DNA of 64,000 nucleotides from Litorimonas sp964414555. Lineage in GTDB: Bacteria > Pseudomonadota > Alphaproteobacteria > Caulobacterales > Maricaulaceae. Below the pieces are notes generated by a model. That model was not told the origin of the DNA. It did not search any database and was given only the letters and a program-made list of their open reading frames with translations. Made by a program: the position numbers and the translations under genes. The stretch lies in assembly GCA_964414555.1 (NCBI GenBank), contig CAYPWW010000004.1:5416-69415 (forward strand), read 5' to 3'. Positions 34,361 to 43,505 of the stretch are shown piece after piece. The stretch's first letter is position 1, and every line of letters begins with the position of its first letter.

Positions 34361-36253
34361 ATGGCGCTTTCTATTAAACATCGTTTTCTTCAAGATACAG
34401 GCGGTCAGGTCGCTGTGTTTTTCGCACTCATGGCGATTCCGCTGATTGCTGTGACGACCGCAGGTGTTGATCACATGCGCATGACGGCTGAAAATCAGCG
34501 CGTTAAACATGCGTTGGATGCGGCCGTGATTGCCGCTGTGAATAATAACGCCATCCCGTTGGAGCGTAAGCCGTCCTACGCCGAAACACATTTTCGCGCG
34601 AATTATGGGGGCGAGACGGCCCTAAAGCTCGACTCTCATGTTACGGGTAATCAGGTGCGTTTGACTGCGACGGGTGAGATGGAGTTAGAATTTGGTCGTC
34701 TGATCGGGATTGATAATCCCACGATCCAAAAATCCTCCACGGGTCAAATTGCGACAGAGCATACGATCTGTGTGCTCTCGCTTTCGCCCGATGCAAATGA
34801 TGCGATTGCTTTTGATTATGATCTGAACTTTACAGCGCCAAATTGTTCCGTCCACGCGAACTCAACGTCGAAAGTCGCGATTGTCGCCGAAAACCCTCTG
34901 AACACACCAAGCGCGCGGTCTTTCTGCACCGTTGGTGGCACGACCGGAAATTTTGAGCCGAACTCAAAAGGGGAATGTGCCCCTGTAGAGGACCCGTATC
35001 TGGCGGTTGAACCTGCGAAAGAAACAATGTGCGTGCAGACTTTCTGGACGGAAACAAACCTTCAGGCCGCGCCAGCAGACGGCGAAGCCATGCCCACCAA
35101 GACGATTAAGACTCGTGGAAACGGAAATAATAACGGCAACGGCAACGGCAACGGCAACGGTAACGGTAACGGCCCAATGTCTGCCGCGAATGCCGTAACG
35201 TCGACGACAGATACCGTCATTTCGAACGGCGTTGATCTCTCCTTCAGCTTGCCTAACGTGAACCCTGTGCCATTTAATGATGTCATGGCGCAATTGATCG
35301 CGCTGCATGGCGCAGAGACATTTAGCGGCGTAGAGCCAGCCCATCCCGGTGATGTTTCTGCCCGAATTGAAGAGTTCCACCAGCTTGGTGGCGACAAGAT
35401 GCGGGAAATTATCGCGGCCTATACCGAATTCGGACAGACTCCGAATTGCGATAATGTCGCTCATATTTCACATTACGAATGTACGGCTTTGGAAGGGACC
35501 CCGCTGGCAGGGAATCGGAAAGCAGATCTGCCTTCTCTCTTTGTACTGACGGACGTTTTCGAAATTTCTTATGGCAACCTCTATCCTAATCCGAATGCGG
35601 CCCACGAGCTGGTTCAAACAGGCATGATCGAAGAGATCGACGGGAAATATTACAGCCGGAATAATTTTGATAACGCGATGATCCATATCTCTAGCAATAT
35701 GACGGGCGACAGCTTTCGCTTACAGCCGGGCACATATTGCGGTGGCCTGACGGTTGACGGGAAAAATGTCACCTTCGCCCCAGGCGATTATATTATGAAA
35801 GATGGTCCGCTGACCTTCTTGAACGGGAGTCAATCCGAAGCCAAAGGCGTGACATTTGGCCTGAAGGGTCGGAACGCCACATTGAACGTGGAAACGGGGT
35901 CGAAGCTGAGCGTTACCGCGCCGCAATCTGGCCCGCGTGCAGGTTTGGCCTTTATGGAAATTGTTGATCCCGACGCCCCCGGCAATCGCGAGCGAAGCGT
36001 GTTGAAAAGCCGGATCGCCAGTGGCGGGGAACTGGCCATGAACGGCACGGCCTATCTCCCGACTCAAGCTTTGCAGGTCTCGGGTGATGACTCTAAATTG
36101 GGCAGTCAATCTAAGGCGCTTGGTCTGATCGCTGATACGCTGCGTTTCGACGGTGAGCGCGGCTCACGGGTCGAAATTGATATCGACTACCGTAAGGCCG
36201 GCATTCCGCCGATCCAGCCGAGTGCCGAAGACGGCGCGCGCCTTGTCGAATAG
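34361..36253 (+). CDS. Solitary TadG-like protein with Asn-Gly repeat
   Basis: TadE/F/G-type proteins are pilin-like parts of Tad pilus systems. The 630-residue product has the TadG-like N-terminus (DTGGQVAVFFALMAIPLIAV, a membrane helix about 17-37 followed by DHMRMTAENQRVKHALDAAV) and a long extracytoplasmic part. Residues about 250-270 form an Asn-Gly repeat. The C-terminal region contains short repeated beta-strand-like segments (FRLQPGTYCGGLTVDG, VTFAPGDYIMKDGPLTFLNG) that suggest a beta-helix. Several Cys are probably paired. No other tad gene is visible nearby, so it may act outside a Tad pilus. It ends convergent to the TetR gene. Confidence 0.75.
   Translation: MALSIKHRFLQDTGGQVAVFFALMAIPLIAVTTAGVDHMRMTAENQRVKHALDAAVIAAVNNNAIPLERKPSYAETHFRANYGGETALKLDSHVTGNQVRLTATGEMELEFGRLIGIDNPTIQKSSTGQIATEHTICVLSLSPDANDAIAFDYDLNFTAPNCSVHANSTSKVAIVAENPLNTPSARSFCTVGGTTGNFEPNSKGECAPVEDPYLAVEPAKETMCVQTFWTETNLQAAPADGEAMPTKTIKTRGNGNNNGNGNGNGNGNGNGPMSAANAVTSTTDTVISNGVDLSFSLPNVNPVPFNDVMAQLIALHGAETFSGVEPAHPGDVSARIEEFHQLGGDKMREIIAAYTEFGQTPNCDNVAHISHYECTALEGTPLAGNRKADLPSLFVLTDVFEISYGNLYPNPNAAHELVQTGMIEEIDGKYYSRNNFDNAMIHISSNMTGDSFRLQPGTYCGGLTVDGKNVTFAPGDYIMKDGPLTFLNGSQSEAKGVTFGLKGRNATLNVETGSKLSVTAPQSGPRAGLAFMEIVDPDAPGNRERSVLKSRIASGGELAMNGTAYLPTQALQVSGDDSKLGSQSKALGLIADTLRFDGERGSRVEIDIDYRKAGIPPIQPSAEDGARLVE
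35132..35173 (+). repeat. Seven tandem AACGG(C/T) hexamers
   Basis: Seven direct copies of AACGGC/AACGGT encode the (Asn-Gly) repeat of the TadG-like protein. Copy-number changes would keep the frame, so length variation rather than on/off switching is expected. Confidence 0.9.
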
Positions 36254-36255
36254 GT

Positions 36256-36822
36256 CTAGCGCATTAATTCCGATAGTCGCGTGACAAAGCGTTCGCGAAT
36301 ATCCGGCGCGGAGCCGTCAAAATACATTTGCATGAATAAAAACGCTGCCCCCGTCAGAATGCGGGCATCGGTCCTGTCGTCCTTCGGGCCAGAAATCCGC
36401 TTTTGAAGCAGGGTCAGGCTCTTGTCATGAAATGCGAGATAGCGAGGGCGCACGCTTGAGAATGCGACGGTCCAAGAGAGAGCGACTTTCATCAGATCTG
36501 GCGCGTGTTGGCAAAGCTGTTCAACGACGTCTGCTAATTGGCGGATTTGGTCTGTCCGCTCTCCCCCTGTCGCTGTTGGAACGGCTTCGATCAATTGCAA
36601 GATGCGCGTCTCAACCTCATCTAAAACGGCATCGACGAGTTTGTCTCGCGTTGGAAAATATTTGAACACAGTTGGCACCGAGACCCCGGCCAAGGCCGCC
36701 ACATCCGCATGAACGGCCCGCTCTATTCCAGCTTCCGCAAAGGCCGTCATGGCACAATCCAGCAATTGCACGCGGCGTTTTTCTGGACTCAATCGCGCCT
36801 TTTTCTGGATAGGGCGCGTCAT
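36256..36822 (-). CDS. TetR-family repressor divergent from alkB
   Basis: The 188-residue protein has an N-terminal TetR helix-turn-helix (RRVQLLDCAMTAFAEAGIER, then VAALAGVSVPTVFKYFPTRDKL) and a helical C-terminal ligand domain. Its position back-to-back with the alkane hydroxylase gene, with a perfect inverted repeat over the alkB promoter in the 117-base gap, makes it the likely regulator of alkB, responding to an alkane or fatty-acid-like ligand (inference). Confidence 0.88.
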   Translation of the reverse strand: MTRPIQKKARLSPEKRRVQLLDCAMTAFAEAGIERAVHADVAALAGVSVPTVFKYFPTRDKLVDAVLDEVETRILQLIEAVPTATGGERTDQIRQLADVVEQLCQHAPDLMKVALSWTVAFSSVRPRYLAFHDKSLTLLQKRISGPKDDRTDARILTGAAFLFMQMYFDGSAPDIRERFVTRLSELMR

Positions 36823-36888
36823 GTTTCATCATTGAGAAGCATAGCGCGTCATCAACAATCAAGCTTCGGAGTTCAAGCAGCAAATCTC

Positions 36889-36919
36889 TTATTGACATTT
36901 TTATCAATAAAAATAGTTA
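36889..36919 (+). promoter_or_regulatory. alkB promoter overlapping a TetR-type operator
   Basis: The perfect inverted repeat TTATTGA-N8-TCAATAA (36889-36910) covers the -35 element TTGACA (36892-36897). A -10-like TAGTTA (36914-36919) follows at 16-base spacing. Repressor binding here would block alkB transcription. Confidence 0.6.
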
Positions 36920-36939
36920 GGCGCTGAACGGAGCGTAAA

Positions 36940-38070
36940 ATGGCATTCCTGAATACAGCTTTTGAGGCAAACCCTGCGCGCAAGCGTCACCTGTGGTTGG
37001 TGTCATTGACCTACCCAATGATGCCTTTGCTCGGCACGCTCACGGCCTATCTGACGGGGCAGGTGGCCTTTGTCTGGCTGCCGCTTGTGCTTGTCTACTT
37101 GATTGTACCTGTGTTGGAGCATGTGGTTGGAGACGACAAAAATGATCTACTGGGGCAGATGGATGCAGAGGCCGCGATGTCGCCCTTTTACAAATATATT
37201 GTCCATGGATTACTGCCCATTGTCTATCTGACGTGGGGGTTTGGCGCGTGGTATGTCGCCACGCAAAACCCGTCCATCGCCACGATCATTGCTGTTGGGA
37301 TTGGCCATGGTGTGGGTCTAGGATTTGCCATTAATTCCGGTCACGAAATTGGGCACAAAACGGACCGCGTGTCCAAATGGGTCGCGTTACTGATGCTCGC
37401 GCCGAGCCTTTATGGTCACTTTCGGATCGAACATAATGTCGGCCATCACAGTCATGTCGCAACGCCAGAGGACAGCGCGACGAGCTATTTCAATGAGAGT
37501 TTTTGGCACTTCATTACGCGGGAAATTCCTGGTGCTTGGAAACGTGCTTGGGCCATTGAAAGTAAACGTGCCGCGCGCAAGGGGTATTCCAAATGGTCAC
37601 TGCGCAATGAGGTTGTGATCGCGACCTTGCTGGGTCTTGCGACTTGGGCCGTGATGCTTGCGATATTCGGCGCGGTGATTCTGCCTTACCTCCTGATCAG
37701 CTGGGCCTTGTCGGTCATCAGCCTGTCACAGCAGAATTATATCGCGCATTATGGGTTGCTGCGCGAGCGCCGCCCCAACGGGAAATATATGCCAGCTCGG
37801 CCAGAGCACAGCTGGAATTGCAATAATTTCGTGACGAATTTGACGACCTATAATCTCGCGCGTCATTCTGATCATCACGCGAATCCATCCCGTCATTATC
37901 AGAATTTGCGGACCTTTGCGGATGCGCCGCACCTACCTTATGGCTATGGTACGATGTTCACGCTGGCGTATTTTCCATCGCTGTTCCGGCGAGTCATGAA
38001 CCCGCGCGTTATGGCAAATGTCGATGGCGATATGTCGAAAGTTTTGACGAAAGATATGGTCAAGAGATAG
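36940..38070 (+). CDS. alkB: Alkane 1-monooxygenase (AlkB type)
   Basis: AlkB is an integral-membrane di-iron enzyme that hydroxylates medium-chain alkanes at the terminal carbon, fed by rubredoxin. The 376-residue protein has six or so membrane segments and all histidine motifs: His135-EIG-His139, His165-NVG-His169-His170, the NYIAHYG signature (266-272) and His309-SD-His312-His313 with His319 (LARHSDHHANPSRHY). No rubredoxin is fused or encoded nearby, so electron partners must be elsewhere. It is divergent from a TetR gene and has a promoter with an overlapping operator. Confidence 0.95.
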   Translation: MAFLNTAFEANPARKRHLWLVSLTYPMMPLLGTLTAYLTGQVAFVWLPLVLVYLIVPVLEHVVGDDKNDLLGQMDAEAAMSPFYKYIVHGLLPIVYLTWGFGAWYVATQNPSIATIIAVGIGHGVGLGFAINSGHEIGHKTDRVSKWVALLMLAPSLYGHFRIEHNVGHHSHVATPEDSATSYFNESFWHFITREIPGAWKRAWAIESKRAARKGYSKWSLRNEVVIATLLGLATWAVMLAIFGAVILPYLLISWALSVISLSQQNYIAHYGLLRERRPNGKYMPARPEHSWNCNNFVTNLTTYNLARHSDHHANPSRHYQNLRTFADAPHLPYGYGTMFTLAYFPSLFRRVMNPRVMANVDGDMSKVLTKDMVKR

Positions 38071-38073
38071 GTG

Positions 38074-39885
38074 CTAGCCTGCTGCCTCGCGCAGCTCTTC
38101 TAGCTCCAACCATTCCATTTCCAGCGCTTCCAATTTCTCTTGCGCTAGACCCAAAGCCGTAGACGCCTCCATAAACTTATCCGCATCTTTGGCATAGAGT
38201 TCGGGGTCGGCGAGGGCCGCGTTGAACGTCGCAATATCGGCTTCCGTTGCGGCGATTTCTTTGGGCAACTGCTCCAAACGAAACTTGTGTTTATAAGAGA
38301 GCTTGCCTGCACTGGTGGCAGGCGTCGTCTCTGACTTTTCGGTTTTTGCTTTGTTGGCTTTCTCGGCCTTTTCCGCTTTGCGGGCCTGCACGCCTGCGCC
38401 GCGTTGCGCTACCATATCGGAATAACCGCCAGCATATATTTGCCACTGACCTGCGCCTTCATAGGCGAGCGAACGTGTCACCGTTCGGTCCAGAAAATCC
38501 CGATCATGCGAGACAACAATCACGGTGCCTGCATAATCCGCCACGATTTCCTGCAACAGGTCCAAGGTCTCTAAATCCAGATCATTCGTGGGTTCATCCA
38601 AGACTAGCAGATTAGACGGCAGGCGCAGACCCCGCGCGAGTTGCAGTCGCCCCCGCTCGCCCCCTGACAAGCGCGACACGGATGTGCGGCGCTGCTCAGG
38701 CAGGAATAGAAAGTCTTTCATATAGCCGATAACATTGCGGGATTGATCGCCGACGATGACCATGTCCCCGCCACCATCCGTCAGCGCATCCGCCAGCGAC
38801 CAATCCGGATTGAGCGTTGCGCGGTTTTGGTCGATGACGAGCGGTTCTAGGTTTAGGCCCAGTTCAACGCGGCCAGAGTCTGGTTCTAGCTCGCCCATGA
38901 TAAGTTTCAGCAGCGTCGTCTTACCTGACCCGTTGGGGCCGATGACGCCAATGCGTTCACCGCGCGTAATGCGCAGGCTGACATCATCAATGATGACTCG
39001 CCCGTCGAAAGCCTTTGACACATCTGTCAGCTTGGCGACTTGCTTGCCGGATTTCGCCGCATCGGTGACAGTAATATCGGCTGAGCCCTGCACGGCCTTG
39101 GCGCTTTTCAGTGTCTGGCGTAGATTGCCCAGTTCTTTCAGGCGTCGAACATTGCGCTTACGGCGGCCAGAAACGCCGTGGACGACCCAATGTTGTTCAC
39201 GGTGGATTTGCCGAGCCAGCTTATGCCGATCGAGCGCTTCCTGTTCGAGATATTCATCACGCCAGTCTTCGAAGTGCGCGAAGCCTTTGTCGAGGACGCG
39301 CGTCTCGCCGCGGTCCATCCAGATGGTTTTGCGCGAGAGGGATTCTAAGAACCGTCGATCATGCGAGATTAGGATCATCGCCGCCCGCATGGACGACAGC
39401 TCGCCCTCCAGCCACTCAATCGCGGGCAGGTCCAGATGGTTTGTTGGCTCGTCTAGCATGAGGATATCCGGCTCTGGTGCGAGGGTCCGCACAAGCGCGG
39501 CCCGACGACGCTCGCCGCCGGACATATGCGCGGGGTCTTCTGCGCCGGTTAGGCCTAAGGCATCCAGCAGATAGGGAATACGAAACCCGTCATCGGCGCC
39601 AATCAACCCGTCGCGCACATAGCTTTCTACATCGGCATGAGCGGATAAATCGGGGTCTTGCGGCAGATAGCGCCAACTTGTGCCCGGTTTGACGAATCGC
39701 TCGCCCGCATCGGGCTCCACCAGATCTGCGGCGATTTTCAACAGGGTCGATTTCCCAGAGCCGTTTCGCCCAACCAGACAGATCCGATCACGGGGCATCA
39801 CGGACAGCTCCGCGCGCTCCAGCAGCGGCGTTGACCCAAATGTCAGGGCGATATCTTTTAGCGTTAAAAGCGGGGGCTGGGCCAT
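38074..39885 (-). CDS. uup: ABC-F ATPase, Uup type
   Basis: ABC-F proteins are soluble twin-ATPase proteins acting on ribosomes or DNA intermediates; Uup has been linked to transposon excision and ribosome function. The 603-residue product has two ABC domains, each with Walker A (GRNGSGKST; GPNGSGKTT), signature (MSGGERRRAAL; LSGGERGRLQL) and Walker B (ILMLDEPTNHLD; LLVLDEPTNDLD), the interdomain linker, a Lys/Glu/Ala-rich stretch, and the C-terminal coiled coil typical of Uup. The start at 39885 (MAQPPLLTLKDI) fits the family; an ATG four codons upstream (39897) is also possible. No clear ribosome-binding sequence precedes either. Confidence 0.92.
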   Translation of the reverse strand: MAQPPLLTLKDIALTFGSTPLLERAELSVMPRDRICLVGRNGSGKSTLLKIAADLVEPDAGERFVKPGTSWRYLPQDPDLSAHADVESYVRDGLIGADDGFRIPYLLDALGLTGAEDPAHMSGGERRRAALVRTLAPEPDILMLDEPTNHLDLPAIEWLEGELSSMRAAMILISHDRRFLESLSRKTIWMDRGETRVLDKGFAHFEDWRDEYLEQEALDRHKLARQIHREQHWVVHGVSGRRKRNVRRLKELGNLRQTLKSAKAVQGSADITVTDAAKSGKQVAKLTDVSKAFDGRVIIDDVSLRITRGERIGVIGPNGSGKTTLLKLIMGELEPDSGRVELGLNLEPLVIDQNRATLNPDWSLADALTDGGGDMVIVGDQSRNVIGYMKDFLFLPEQRRTSVSRLSGGERGRLQLARGLRLPSNLLVLDEPTNDLDLETLDLLQEIVADYAGTVIVVSHDRDFLDRTVTRSLAYEGAGQWQIYAGGYSDMVAQRGAGVQARKAEKAEKANKAKTEKSETTPATSAGKLSYKHKFRLEQLPKEIAATEADIATFNAALADPELYAKDADKFMEASTALGLAQEKLEALEMEWLELEELREAAG

Positions 39886-40014
39886 AGCCCGCGCCATAGT
39901 CTGTTGCGTCACGAAAAGCGAGAGGTTGCCGCCAGCGAAAAAGACAGAAAAACACGATGAAAGATATCGGCTCACGGCTTTACTTTCGGGGCCGGGTGGC
40001 GTTCAACGGGCCAT

Positions 40015-43000
40015 ATGTTGCAGCTTCGCCAATTTATCATTTTCGCTTTTGGAATTTGCCTGTTTTTTGCACATTCGGCCCTCGCGCAAACCGAAGACAT
40101 CCCAGGTGTCAGCGCCCCGGATTTCACAGCGCAAAGTTTAGAGCAACGCATTGAAATCTTAAAAACGAATGAGGCGCTTTCGGCAGAACAACGCGCACAG
40201 GCCGAAGGGTTTTATCGCACAGCCACGGACCGCCTGTCAGAGGCCACACGACAAGCCGAACGCCGGTCTCAATATCTATCCGATATCGAAAACATTGTCG
40301 CGCAACGTGAAGCCCTAGACGCCCAGATCGAAACCGCTCAAGCCGCGCTTGAAGCAACGACAGAGCCTATGGGCGAAATGATTGGTGAAGGCGCACTCTT
40401 TGCTTTGGAGCAAGATTTGATTGCGCGGGAGTCTGAGCTCGCCGAAGTCGAGACGCAGCTCACTGCGATCATTGATGCCTTTCAGGCTTTAATCGTTCGC
40501 CAAAGCGCCGCACCAAAAGAGCTCGCCGAGTCCCGAAGTGCATTGGGTGCATTACAGGCTGAATTGACGACACTGGGTGAGGGCGATCTGGAAGAAATTT
40601 CGAATGCGCGCCGCGCCGCTTTACAGGCGCGGGCTTGGTATCGCCGGAACCAAATTCGCGCCTTAGAACAAGAAATCGCGAGCCTGCCCTTACGGCAAGA
40701 AATTCTGGGTGGGCGTCGGGCCTTGGCCGATCTCAAAGTCCAGCGCTTGCGCGCCGATGTACAGCGCCTCGCGGAACGCACAGGACAAAAACGTATCAAT
40801 GAGGCTGATGCTTTACGCACTGAAATTGCGGCACAGGCCAACACCTTGGCCGAGGCGCATCCATTGGTCGCGTCTTTTGCGACGGACAATCTCGCACTGG
40901 CGGAAGAGATCGCAGGCTTTGCCGCGCAAGAGTCAGACATATCACAGTCGAGTGCGTCGGTGCGTGGACGGGCTCTCAATGTCGAAAACGATCTCACGGC
41001 GGCGAGACGGCTTGTCAAAATTGGTAATTTGGATCGAGAGGCTGGGGCAACCCTGCGCCGCCTAGGCAACCAATTACAGGCACCTGCTCGAATTCGCGCA
41101 GACACGGTCGAGACGCAAAGCGCGCTTTCTAAGGTCACACGACAGCGTATTGTTGCGCAAGAAAATCTGCGGGATCTGCCAATCGGCGGGATCGATATGG
41201 ACAGCGCCTTGCAGGCGGCCCGTCGAGACGCCCCTGACCTTCCAGATTTTACGTCAGAGGACCGCGCAAACTTGCGGGCGACCTTAGACACGCGTCGCTC
41301 TCTATTACGGCGAATAGAGACGGCCGCCACAGCCCGTATTACCGATTTGGCCGATTTAGAATCGGCGCAAGAAGAATTGCTAGCGCAAACGGAAGAGCTC
41401 CAAACCTTGTTGGATGAAAACCTGCTCTGGGTTCGTTCGGTTCCTGCCATTGATGTGACGTTCCCGAAAAAAGTCGCCCTCGGCGCATTAGAGCTGGTTT
41501 CGGTTGGAAACCTCCGGTTGGCTGTCACCGAGTTATTGGCGCAGGCGCAGCGACTCTGGTTGATCGTTTTTATCTTTCTCGGATTGGTCATCGCGCTCTT
41601 TCGCATTCGGCCAAGCTTGCGGGAGAATATGATCGACTGCGCGTCGAAAGTCGGGCGCGTTAGAGACGACAGTGCTTGGCATACGCCTGCAGTTATTCTC
41701 GGCGGTATTTTGCAAGCGCTGCCTTTCCCGCTGATCTTTTTCCTGATCGCCATTCTTTATAGCAGTTCGATTAATCCTGACCGCCTGATCGAAGGTCTCG
41801 CGCATGGTTTCTTAAATCTCTCGATTTTCGCGCTCGTGTTCCTGACATGGATTCGTTGGGATGCGGATAAGGGCTTATTCTCTGCCCACTTTAACCTCTC
41901 CGATGCTTTGCGCCGCACAGTGGGCGCGAACTTGCGGTGGTTTGTTCCTGTCGTCGGAACGTCAACGGTGTTCTTGGCCGTCATGGACGAAATGACGAGC
42001 GTTGAAATCACCGAAGGATTATCCGTTTTCACATTTCTGCTGATGGCCGCGGCCATTATGATTTTCGCGTGGCGGGTCCTTTGGGCAAAGCGCAAAGAAA
42101 TCCCGCTATTGTCTGACGAAAAGTCGAGCGTTGCGCGTTTCCGTGGGCCGATCGCTTTATTTGCGATTGGTTTGCCACTGGTCGCGATCGGTTTGGCCAT
42201 CACCGGTTATTATGAGAGTGCGGTCGAGCTCCTCTCGCGTGTCCTTATTACGGGCTGGGTCGTGCTGCTGACCTATGTCATCTATGGCGCGATCCGCCGT
42301 GCCATTGTTGTGGCCCAACGTCAGATCAAATACCGCCAAGCCAAAGAACGCCATGAAGCCGAGCTAAAAGCCCGTCGCGAAAAAGTCGAAGCCGAAGAAC
42401 GGGGCGAGGAAATGCCTGCGCCGCCGCCCATTGATACGGCAGAAATTGATGTGTCGACGATGACGCGCCAGACGTCTCAATTACTGCGCACAGCCATGTT
42501 TCTGGGCTTTGTAGTCTGGCTCTGGATGATCTGGTCGCCATTGTTGCCGGCCCTGTCGATTTTCGATGGGTTCGAGATTTGGCAATATGAGGCAGGAACG
42601 AATCCTGAGACCAATGCTGTGATCATACGGGCCGTCTCTGTCTGGGACTTGTTGCAAGCGGCCATCATTGTGGGTCTGACCTTTATTGCGGCGCGGAACC
42701 TTCCAGGTTTTCTAGAAATTTTTGTGCTTAACCGCCTCGGAGTTGATGCGGGCACGCGATACGCCGTTGTGACGGTTGTAGGCTATATTATTGTCGGGAT
42801 TGGTGTGATTGTCGCGTTTAATCAACTCGGCCTGCAATGGTCACAGTTGAAGTGGATTGTGACGGGCCTGTCCGTTGGTATCGGTCTTGGTCTGCAAAAG
42901 ATTATCGCGAACTTTGTCTCTGGCCTGATCATCCTGTTCGAGCGTCCCATTCGGATCGGGGATTATGTCACGATTGGCGATCAGTCCGGAACAGTTAGCC

Positions 43001-43494
43001 GGATCAAGATCCGCGCGACGACCCTCAAAGATCTCGATAATCTCGAAATCCTGATCCCGAATGAAGCGGTCATATCTGAGCGCGTGACGAACTGGACGCT
43101 GACGTCTTCTATCACGCGATTGATGGTGCCGGTCGGGATCGCTTATGGCTCAGACACGGATCACGCGCGTGATTTGATGCTGGAAACGCTGAAGAACATT
43201 CCGAAGGTGCTGGATAATCCTGCGCCACAGGTTTTGTTTATGGGCTTTGGCGATAGCGCGTTGGATTTCCAATGCCGCATCTTCCTGCGCAATTTCGAAG
43301 ACCGTGTGCCAATGATCCACACCGTCCATACAGAGATCAACAAGACGCTCGCCGCCGCGGGTATTTCCATCCCATTCCCGCAACGCGATTTGAATATCGT
43401 ATCGCAAGACATCCCGCTGCAAGTGATGTCAAAATCCACGTCACAGCCGAAGCGCAAGTCAAATCCGTCGGCAGGCGCGTCGACAAAAGAATAG
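40015..43494 (+). CDS. Large mechanosensitive channel of the MscK/MscM type
   Basis: The 1159-residue inner-membrane protein has a signal peptide (cut near HSALAQ), a long periplasmic helical domain (about 30-490) rich in coiled coil, several membrane segments (about 505-960), a charged cytoplasmic loop, and the C-terminal MscS core with SVGIGLGLQKIIANFVSGLI (pore helix) and FERPIRIGDYVTIGDQSGTV followed by NLEILIPNEAVISE. Such channels open under membrane tension to release solutes. The C-terminal tail is Ser/Lys rich. The next gene starts 12 bases later. Confidence 0.93.
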   Translation: MLQLRQFIIFAFGICLFFAHSALAQTEDIPGVSAPDFTAQSLEQRIEILKTNEALSAEQRAQAEGFYRTATDRLSEATRQAERRSQYLSDIENIVAQREALDAQIETAQAALEATTEPMGEMIGEGALFALEQDLIARESELAEVETQLTAIIDAFQALIVRQSAAPKELAESRSALGALQAELTTLGEGDLEEISNARRAALQARAWYRRNQIRALEQEIASLPLRQEILGGRRALADLKVQRLRADVQRLAERTGQKRINEADALRTEIAAQANTLAEAHPLVASFATDNLALAEEIAGFAAQESDISQSSASVRGRALNVENDLTAARRLVKIGNLDREAGATLRRLGNQLQAPARIRADTVETQSALSKVTRQRIVAQENLRDLPIGGIDMDSALQAARRDAPDLPDFTSEDRANLRATLDTRRSLLRRIETAATARITDLADLESAQEELLAQTEELQTLLDENLLWVRSVPAIDVTFPKKVALGALELVSVGNLRLAVTELLAQAQRLWLIVFIFLGLVIALFRIRPSLRENMIDCASKVGRVRDDSAWHTPAVILGGILQALPFPLIFFLIAILYSSSINPDRLIEGLAHGFLNLSIFALVFLTWIRWDADKGLFSAHFNLSDALRRTVGANLRWFVPVVGTSTVFLAVMDEMTSVEITEGLSVFTFLLMAAAIMIFAWRVLWAKRKEIPLLSDEKSSVARFRGPIALFAIGLPLVAIGLAITGYYESAVELLSRVLITGWVVLLTYVIYGAIRRAIVVAQRQIKYRQAKERHEAELKARREKVEAEERGEEMPAPPPIDTAEIDVSTMTRQTSQLLRTAMFLGFVVWLWMIWSPLLPALSIFDGFEIWQYEAGTNPETNAVIIRAVSVWDLLQAAIIVGLTFIAARNLPGFLEIFVLNRLGVDAGTRYAVVTVVGYIIVGIGVIVAFNQLGLQWSQLKWIVTGLSVGIGLGLQKIIANFVSGLIILFERPIRIGDYVTIGDQSGTVSRIKIRATTLKDLDNLEILIPNEAVISERVTNWTLTSSITRLMVPVGIAYGSDTDHARDLMLETLKNIPKVLDNPAPQVLFMGFGDSALDFQCRIFLRNFEDRVPMIHTVHTEINKTLAAAGISIPFPQRDLNIVSQDIPLQVMSKSTSQPKRKSNPSAGASTKE

Positions 43495-43505
43495 GCATCT
43501 GTCGC

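Noticed and set aside
43272..43505. Upstream extension of the TonB receptor frame
   Set aside because: It lies inside the MscK-type gene in another frame and lacks a signal peptide; the signal peptide begins at 43506.
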